From contig JAEILZ010000003.1 in the NCBI GenBank assembly GCA_018873225.1, forward strand, positions 3,658,001 to 3,722,000: DNA of 64,000 nucleotides, given 5' to 3'. Position numbers and translations under genes: made by a program. The notes beneath the pieces are model-generated. The model did no database searches. It had not been told where the DNA came from and worked only from the letters and a program-made list of their open reading frames with translations. Below are positions 57,231 to 64,000 of this stretch, piece by piece. Numbering within the stretch: position 1 is the first letter of the stretch; every line of letters starts with the position of its first letter. This stretch comes from [Phialemoniopsis] sp. UDSM-2020 (Eukaryota > Ascomycota > Sordariomycetes > Thyridiales > Thyridiaceae).

Positions 57231-59394
57231 TCATCGAGCGTACGGCCGGTTCATAAGGGCGACCTCCCTGGCAATCTCGCCCCACTCGAGCTGCCTCTTC
57301 ATTCGAACAGGACGGTTTTCTCCGTCCGTGTTGCTTGCATGTAGCACTTCTTCCCATTTCAGTAGTTCGTAAGCAAATCTTAGATGAGGCTGGATGATGA
57401 CGTTGAGGCGGCGTGCTCGAACAAAACAATATGCCTCTGGAAACGAGCATTTCATAGTGCGCATGACCTCGGCGATGCATATCGTAGCACTCCGCGAAAC
57501 GCCTACCCTGCAATGAACCAGTGTCGCGGTCCCGTTACGCCTTCCTTGTTCTGTGGGACAGTCAGCTACCGATTAAAGACCCCCCGTCAAAGTGTAGGGA
57601 GGGTGGCTGACCTATAAATTTGAGACACCTCTCGAACTCCTCCGTCAAGGGATCGATTCCGTTGTCCTGGACGCCTTGGACAACGCAGATGTTGTCCTCT
57701 CCCCATTCTTCGCGCTCGCCGTCTCTCCACATAGCAGTCTCGCCGACGCTAAGTATCTGCCGAATGCCCATCGCCTTGAGTAAGTCTGGGTTGTTGGCAT
57801 GGCCAAGATTTCCCAGGTACATGTAGTCGAGTACCCTGCTTGGGAGAGAACCATCGAGGCCCGAAAACCATTTGGGCTCATCCCGAAGCTGGGCGGTGAT
57901 ATCCGAGAGGTTCCGACCGCTACCAGCGGGGGACTCGGATAGCAGACGAGGAGCGATGGCCGTGAGTAAGGCGACGTCTGTCGGGTAGGCGAAAAAGTTC
58001 CTTTTCATTTCTGTGTGAAGCTGCAGCCATGCGTCCGGGATGGGCAGACCCGTACTGAAGCTGAAGTAGGCAATTCCAAGTAGTGTAGATTCGGTGTAGC
58101 CGTCAGCGCAGTGTATCAGGATCTTTCTCGGGATCACAGTCGGGTCCGCCGGCTCGACGGCATCCGACATGACGGAGTCGCCGTCGTTATCTGTCGCCTC
58201 GACCTGCGGGTAAATGCCGTGGGCTAGACTGTGAATCCATTTGCAAGTCTCCAGAATGGCGTCGGCTTCCGAATGTGACCAAGTGGGTGGTAGGATGCTA
58301 CCAGATGAAGGAAAGTCAACATAAGGATGCTTGAGAGGCTGTTCCTGGCTCTCGGCTATGGTCTTCAGGGCTGCCGGATCCAGATGGCCGAGGTCACTGC
58401 ACTCGATGAGGACGTCAAATAGGCTCTCATCTTCGGATCCCTGGTCAGGAGTAGGACCTAGCCAGACGTTGTGGGAGATCTCGGACGCCTTGGTCATCTC
58501 ATACATCTCCTTGCGTTCCTGGTGGAAGAAGTCGATTACTTTACCCGTGAGATTCCCAGAGGAATCAACAGCCACGATGTCAGGGTGCTGTTGTTCGAAT
58601 TCACGAAACGACGCGGTACACATAAAGGTGTTGTAGACGGGCAGCGTTTGGCCCTGCGTATCATGGATCTCTTTCCATCGCATCTGAGCAGCGGCGATGT
58701 CAAGAGCGAGGCTCTGGACCGCTGGCCGATCGTCTCCATAGACGATGATGTCGGACGTCATGGCCGTCTTTGCTGCCTGGATCTGGAAGTTTCTGACAGA
58801 GAAACCTTCCTTGGGGTCCACCTCGATGAACTCGGCAACGGAGCCTGACTGCATAAACTCACTAGGTGCAATAGCACCTTTTAGACGGGCGAAAGCAAGA
58901 TCGCCATCGGCCTTCACCACAGTGATACTTCTCAGACAGGCTGGGGTCCTTCGCAACGCTCGCCTCCTCTGGACGAAGAATGCCTGTTGGACATGGTTTT
59001 GCGGGTGAAGGCCATGGAGCCAGGGGAAGACCTGAGAAGGGTCTGGCAAGGGCTGGCTGGCGAGGTGATCCAGGGCCGCTGCGACACCAGCAGCGTCGAT
59101 TTTGTAGACAGTCAAAGGACCCGACTCGATGGACGGGTACGCGTCGGGCGGGCTTAGTAAAGAGGTTTGCAAACGACCTTTGCTGGGTATCGGGGATGGC
59201 GGCGGAGTGTTGGGCTCCTGTTGGGGAACGGGCCCGGGCGGGCAGACAGGAATGTGCTTATTTGGTACAGGTGTGGCGCATGACGAGGGGTCGGGGCCGT
59301 TGAGATCCTCGATGGTGATATTAGAAGGCAGGGCGCCCAGCCCGGAGGAGGGTCGATGATGCGGGACAGGGCGGGGGAGAGCAATGGTAGCCAT
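57231..59394 (-). CDS. PPS1: Dual-specificity protein phosphatase Pps1
   Basis: Exons 59394-57612 and 57550-57231 (61-nt intron, donor GTCAGC, CCACAG acceptor) give 700 aa. The start is ATG 59394 (MATIALPRP); the 27 upstream codons open without ATG. The second exon is required because it carries the active site HCRVGVSR with Cys608 and Arg614, followed by SATICIAEVM. Yeast Pps1 dephosphorylates Tyr and Ser/Thr residues and affects S-phase and cell-wall signalling. A second, earlier phosphatase-like segment, ILIHCADGYTES, keeps Cys429 but has Glu435 where the catalytic Arg should be, so it is probably inactive. The first ~120 residues are Pro-rich and disordered. The donor is weaker than the others, but the frame and protein continuity (KFIEQGRRNGTATLVHC) support it. 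Confidence 0.9.
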
Positions 59395-61868
59395 TGTCAG
59401 TTTTGGCTGGAAGGCGCGTGTTGAGACGCAAGGATTGCCGCCGATGCTTGTATCTACCCAGGGTAACCCACGCAAGGTTCACAACGGGAAACCCAGAGAG
59501 GACGAAACAGAAAGGCAGGATCGAGAGTTGGTCAGCCCGGAGTTACCAAGGCGGCGGGCGGGGAAGGGAATGTGGTCGCCACCAGCATCCAGTAAAGTAC
59601 AAAGTATGGTATGTTGGGCGAGGTCAAGAAGAGAAGGCCCTTGCTGGAATATAATGTCAGACCGATCCGAACAGAACGAAATCTGCCTGGGCACGATGGC
59701 TACTGGTGAGAGGACTTACTTGGTGGCAGCTCTGGGACCGAGACAACCCTGCCGCCCATGCCTATAGCCAAGGCCAAAGAGCGACAATTGACAGGGCCAA
59801 GCGCGAGCAGCAGACTGGATACAATTTACAAGAGACAATGATGGCTCCTATGATGGAGGAAAGTATAGAGGAGTGAGGGACCAAGAGCGGGGGCCCAGAT
59901 ATAGCTCGCTGCAATTGCAATGTCGTGTGGGAAAGAGTCGATAAGGGAATAGAAATGAAGAATGAAACGAGAAAGAGACTACCTAGACGACACAAGAACA
60001 ATATTGTCTTTCTGAACAACGACAACGCCGGAATTGCCAGAGGACGTGAACACGGCTGGATGGGAAGATGGCGATGTGAATGGAGGGGAGGAGATGGTGG
60101 TTTGGTTTCAAGAGGAGGAGGAGGAGTGCCAGCATTGAGCCTTGGAGTCGAGTTGAGGGGGACGAGAACGGTAAGGTTCCAGGTTGGTTAGGTGGTGGTG
60201 GGACGGCGGGTGGGTTTTGGACGGGGGGGGCCACAGGACTGGGGGTTGGTGGAGGAGGAGGGCGGGCGCACCTTGGGCTCTTAAAGAGGCGGGCGATGGT
60301 GTAGCGGCTCGGGAGCTGAGAGGTCGAGCGGAGTGCAGCGACCAAAGCTAGAGCAAGCCAAGGATGGATCCCAACTTTGCACGACCTGATAAGCCAGAGA
60401 GCTTGAGGAAGCATAACAATGCAGTGATCAAGCTCAATCAAGTACTTGTAGCTATGCCATGGGTTGATAGGGGTTCTTCTCTTCTTTTTCTGGCCGTTGT
60501 TTCGATTTTATTTTTTAAGTCTTCTCCCTTTCTTCTGCATCTTCTCGTGTGTGTTGACGATGATGCCGATGCCGATGCGTCTTTGCTGGTCCCATCACTA
60601 TCATGGTGGGGCGGCGCTACCATGTAAGTACGTACCTAATTCAATGATGTCTCCCCCGCAAGGACCACCATGGATTACCATCACATCAACAATACATCAA
60701 ACCCGTCGAGAGAAGATAATGGTGGGCCTTTGTGTGTATGTACGTGCGTAAATATGCACTCAAGTAAGTAAGGTCGGTCTGCTAATCAAAGCTCTCGTAC
60801 TTCCATTAGCATATGCTTGTTCCAGAACCTCAAATGTATGGTGTGGCTCTTCCCAGTCGACGCAATGATTCAATCCCAAGACCTAGACACTTTCGAGATG
60901 AATCGGAATGAACATCTTCCCTTCTCTTCTCTTCTCCTTCTCATAGCTTATGTAGCATTGTGCAGCAAGACCCTCAATCGCTGCAGGGTCACTTGCCTGC
61001 TTGCCTGGATCACTGATGCCCCGCCCGAGTGGGGTCACTCCTGTACTTGTACCAGTACGGAGTAAAGGTAGCCCTCGCCCGGCGCCGCCTTCAACTCTAT
61101 GTGGTGGCGATTTCTTGCCCCTCCCACGGTTGTGTGTTTCGGGGGCAGTGGCCGGGGTTGGAATGTCTCGTGTGTTTGAGATGCCGCGCGACAGGATGCA
61201 GGGTGCGTATCGTGCCGAATAAAGCATTTAAAATCCCGATGCGACGGGATAGATCGATAGTCTGAGATAAGAGGCGGGCTCGTCAACTTCAGATGATGGA
61301 TGCTTGTCACTGAGCTCACTAGCGCGCTTGGCGCCCGTCCACTGTGCACTCGTAGCACGTTAAGTATCACTGGATTGATGGAGGTAGTGCTTCAAAAGCT
61401 TCCAGGCGCTGGGGGTGGGCTTTTGGGGCTCTTGGGGCGGCTCTTGGGGCTCCGCAAGGGTCTAGGCCCCCGCTTCCGATCCATGAATGGATCCATGGAT
61501 CTCTCCATAACGCGTCCAAAATAAAAAAAAGTCGGGTCCTGACGGGGCCAGGCCACACGTCATCGTCACTGCCATCGCCAAGCAACAACGTTGAAGCTTC
61601 ATCTCGAATGCCATAACGTACTACCTACTCATAACCAGATTGCGCATCGCGCATCGCGACAATAATATAAAATGCACAGTCGGATTCTATACCATTTTTG
61701 ACAGACTGTACGGAGTACGGTCTCGCTGGTTCTCGGGATAACAGTCTAGGCTTCCACCGTGCCCAGGTACGTACTCGACCATACAGCCCGCCCCTACCTG
61801 ACATCTCTTCCTCTTCCTCATCCTCAGCTAAATAGTCACGTACCCTCGCAGATTGTGTTAAATCTATC
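59395..61868. other. Divergent intergenic region PPS1 / phospholipase
   Basis: 2.5 kb between divergent starts. It holds purine/pyrimidine-biased stretches (GGAGGAGGAGGAG near 60111, GGTGGTGGG near 60194 and 60241) and CGATGATGCCGATGCCGATGC near 60559. No frame looks like a protein. Confidence 0.45.
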
Positions 61869-64000
61869 ATGCCCCGGAAGCCAGCTCATACCTATGGGCC
61901 ACCATGCCGACTGGCTCCCCTCCCACAGGCCCGAGGCGACGGCGGCACCGACCCCCTCCTTCAACACATTCCGCCCCTCGCTGCTCAGTTTTTCTACTAC
62001 TCTCCCATACCCATCGACGATCCACTTTCTGCCGCAACCATCACGGCATCCTCATCAGATGGTAAGCAGGCCAAATACCCTGTTCGTCCTTTCTCTCAGG
62101 GAGACAACCACGCCTTGGAGAATGCTTGGTTGGGCTTCGCATCGCCCGATGCTAGAGCCAGCCATACCCTGGCGCGGACAAGGCGAAACCCGAGCCCGGC
62201 TCTGCTCGACAAGGATGCGAGTAGACTCGCAGCACTAGTCGAGCGGTTGGCCCTACAACATAAAGATCTACATGCGGCGCAAGCAGCCCTCGATGGGACG
62301 GTGTCCGATTCTGCCGATACCTCGGCGCCCCTGACGCTCGCCCCTTGCTGCCCTGCACTGTTGACGGATGTGCGTAGGGCGCTCGAAAAGGGTTTTTGTC
62401 TGCTTGCCCTGAGGCATTGGTCCCATCTCAAGGAGGCCAAGATTGCTCATCAGGTCATGGTACGGATGAAGAACACGTCTGCTTTGCCTCAAGACCGGAC
62501 AGGTACGCAACACGACGACTCTGCCGGCGTGCGGATATCGTCCCGCCATGTCGAGTTACCCAACGCGAACGCATCCCACACAGAGTCCGTGCCGCCCACC
62601 CAAGAACCAGCCACGTCGGGATCGGGATCGAAAGCCATCGCCGTGCAGATGCCCATCTCGGTACGGCCGCCAGTGTTGGACGACGGAATTTCGGGCAAAC
62701 CATTTGTCAGAGTCGGCGATCCCAGTCCCATACAAAGTCCCAGAGTGGGGTCCCTCTCGAAACAACAAAACCTCCCAGCCCCGGCAGGAAGCTCGCCGGT
62801 GGACTGTGCCCAGGCGGGAACCTTGGAGCCTCAGAAGGAGACAGATTTGGAACAATCTAGTCATGTGCCTCTGGAAAACAGTCTCGCCGATGACGATCCA
62901 GCCAGCGCTGACGTCCCAGTCGGCATTTCCAGGCTGCACATGGTGTCCTTACCTAATCTCCAGATGAAACCAATCTACTGGTCACCCGTGAACGACATCG
63001 CTGTGGTGGTGCGGGCGACTTGGTTTTACAGAGACACTATGGTCCCCGTGGAGGCGCCCATTGCAAATCAACTCGAGGAAGGCTACAGAGAGCTCCGACC
63101 CTGGACTGATACCTGGAATGATGAATTGAGATGTGCTGTTGAAGTTGGGCCTCTCGGAGAAGAAAAAGTGTCTCATCCCCTGTGGCCGATCGATGGTGAA
63201 AAAGCTACAAAGCCCAAGCACATACGCGAGCCGCTCATTGCAAGTGAGCCTCTTTGTGCAGCTCGCTGTTTTCGGGGGGAGGCGGCCGCCGAGGGAGCTG
63301 TCGATCCGGCGCAGGGCACCTCGGACCCGCCATGCGACCGTCTCGTCGAGAAACTATACGCCAACCATCATGTCATTTACCAGGATCAGACGGCGGCTTT
63401 CCTTTTAAAGCCGAGCCTCAGGCCCTCTGCCTACTACTCCCGACGTCCAGTCGCAAAGATGATGAAAGGGATGACGGTGGGCATCCCCGTCGTGCGGGGC
63501 TTCGATAGGAGCGCGTGGGACCGGATCCACGAGAAGAACGAGAGACGGAAGGAGGCTCTGGCCGAGGAGCTGCCGGTAGCGCTGGCTGGCGACGAGTTCG
63601 AGGAAGGCCACGGCCAGATGAACTGCCCCGGTTGTCGGGCCGAAAAGCAGCGAGCGCAGGTTACCGACTTGATACTAGTGGTGCATGGAGTCGGACAAAA
63701 GCTGGCGGAGCGAGTTGAGAGCTTTCACTTCACCCACGCCATCAACGCCTTTCGTCGGGCTGTCAACTTGGAGTTGTCAAGCGAGGCGGTCAGGGCTATC
63801 GTTCGGCCCAACCAGAACGGTATCATGGTCCTTCCTGTTAATTGGAGGCATAATCTGTCCTTCGAGGACGGAGGTCCCATGAGAGAGGAGGACCTGGTCA
63901 ACCGCCCAATGGGTGGCTTTACTCTGAAGGACATCGAGCCCGGCTCCATCCCAGCGGTCCGCAGCATGATTTCCGATGTCATGTTTGACATTCCATTCTA
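61869..64000 (+). CDS. PA-PLA1/DDHD-type phospholipase, N-terminal part (runs off the window)
   Basis: An open frame from ATG 61869 to the window end, 710 codons plus 2 nt, with no stop inside. It begins MPRKPAHTYGPPCRL. The N-terminal region has a motif-like block FFYYSPIPIDDPLSA and a Pro/Ser-rich linker. Residues about 360-430 hold a WWE-like block (MKPIYWSPVNDIAVVVRATWFYRD ... LRPWTDTWNDEL). The lipase-fold opening LILVVHGVGQKL follows, with His606-Gly-Val-Gly as in PA-PLA1 enzymes; the Ser of the GxSxG motif and the DDHD domain must lie beyond 64000. The family cuts phosphatidic acid and other glycerophospholipids; the yeast relative is Yor022c/Ddl1. A CPGC motif precedes the lipase opening. 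Upstream introns cannot be excluded, but the frame reads well from this ATG. Confidence 0.85.
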   Translation, partial: MPRKPAHTYGPPCRLAPLPQARGDGGTDPLLQHIPPLAAQFFYYSPIPIDDPLSAATITASSSDGKQAKYPVRPFSQGDNHALENAWLGFASPDARASHTLARTRRNPSPALLDKDASRLAALVERLALQHKDLHAAQAALDGTVSDSADTSAPLTLAPCCPALLTDVRRALEKGFCLLALRHWSHLKEAKIAHQVMVRMKNTSALPQDRTGTQHDDSAGVRISSRHVELPNANASHTESVPPTQEPATSGSGSKAIAVQMPISVRPPVLDDGISGKPFVRVGDPSPIQSPRVGSLSKQQNLPAPAGSSPVDCAQAGTLEPQKETDLEQSSHVPLENSLADDDPASADVPVGISRLHMVSLPNLQMKPIYWSPVNDIAVVVRATWFYRDTMVPVEAPIANQLEEGYRELRPWTDTWNDELRCAVEVGPLGEEKVSHPLWPIDGEKATKPKHIREPLIASEPLCAARCFRGEAAAEGAVDPAQGTSDPPCDRLVEKLYANHHVIYQDQTAAFLLKPSLRPSAYYSRRPVAKMMKGMTVGIPVVRGFDRSAWDRIHEKNERRKEALAEELPVALAGDEFEEGHGQMNCPGCRAEKQRAQVTDLILVVHGVGQKLAERVESFHFTHAINAFRRAVNLELSSEAVRAIVRPNQNGIMVLPVNWRHNLSFEDGGPMREEDLVNRPMGGFTLKDIEPGSIPAVRSMISDVMFDIPF

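Noticed and set aside
59395..59475. 27-codon N-terminal extension of Pps1
   Set aside because: It opens with TTG. The first ATG is at 59394.

Overview
The window is nuclear DNA from a filamentous ascomycete, most likely a Sordariomycete and probably one of the Hypocreales. The evidence is short spliceosomal introns (about 52-83 nt) with GTAAGT, GTATGT or GTACGT donors and CTAAC/CTGAC-like branch sites, GC-rich coding DNA, genes on both strands with separate promoters, and a set of conserved single-copy fungal genes. There is no operon, CRISPR array, rRNA or convincing tRNA. I see no intact transposon.

Left third (1-23.5 kb): a very large Mus7/Mms22 replication-repair protein (+); a caspase-like domain fused to C2H2 zinc fingers (+, one intron); a mitochondrial AAA ATPase (-); TFIIH subunit Tfb1/p62 (-, one intron); the 2-oxoglutarate dehydrogenase E1 subunit Kgd1 (+, one intron); and the cytosolic Fe-S assembly WD40 protein Cia1 (-).

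Middle (23.5-44 kb): mitochondrial FAD glycerol-3-phosphate dehydrogenase Gut2 (+, one intron). Next come two stretches in which a long open frame is cut by one stop codon (28061 on + and 30077 on -); the second is an RGS protein followed in frame by an unknown 305-codon frame. A 5.8 kb gene-poor stretch follows, with a 23-G tract and small repeats. Then come the SUMO protease Ulp1 (-, two introns) and a PHOX-type FAD monooxygenase (+, three introns).

Right third (44-64 kb): an unrecognised conserved-looking protein (+, two introns); a glycine-zipper protein (-); a BSC6-like MFS transporter (+, with a 15-nt micro-exon); the three-domain wybutosine enzyme Ppm2/Tyw4 (-, seven exons); the autophagy PROPPIN Atg18 (+, three exons); the dual-specificity phosphatase Pps1 (-, two exons); and the first 710 codons of a DDHD/PA-PLA1-type phospholipase (+) that runs off the right edge.

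The neighbours are mostly housekeeping genes with unrelated jobs, so this is not a secondary-metabolite or defence cluster. Kgd1, Gut2 and the AAA ATPase are mitochondrial, but nothing shows co-regulation. Exon structures were deduced by hand from splice-site consensus plus frame and protein continuity. All introns stated close an open frame exactly. Starts were checked for a true ATG. The best leads for something new are the apparent pseudocaspase-zinc finger fusion and the two frames split by single stops.
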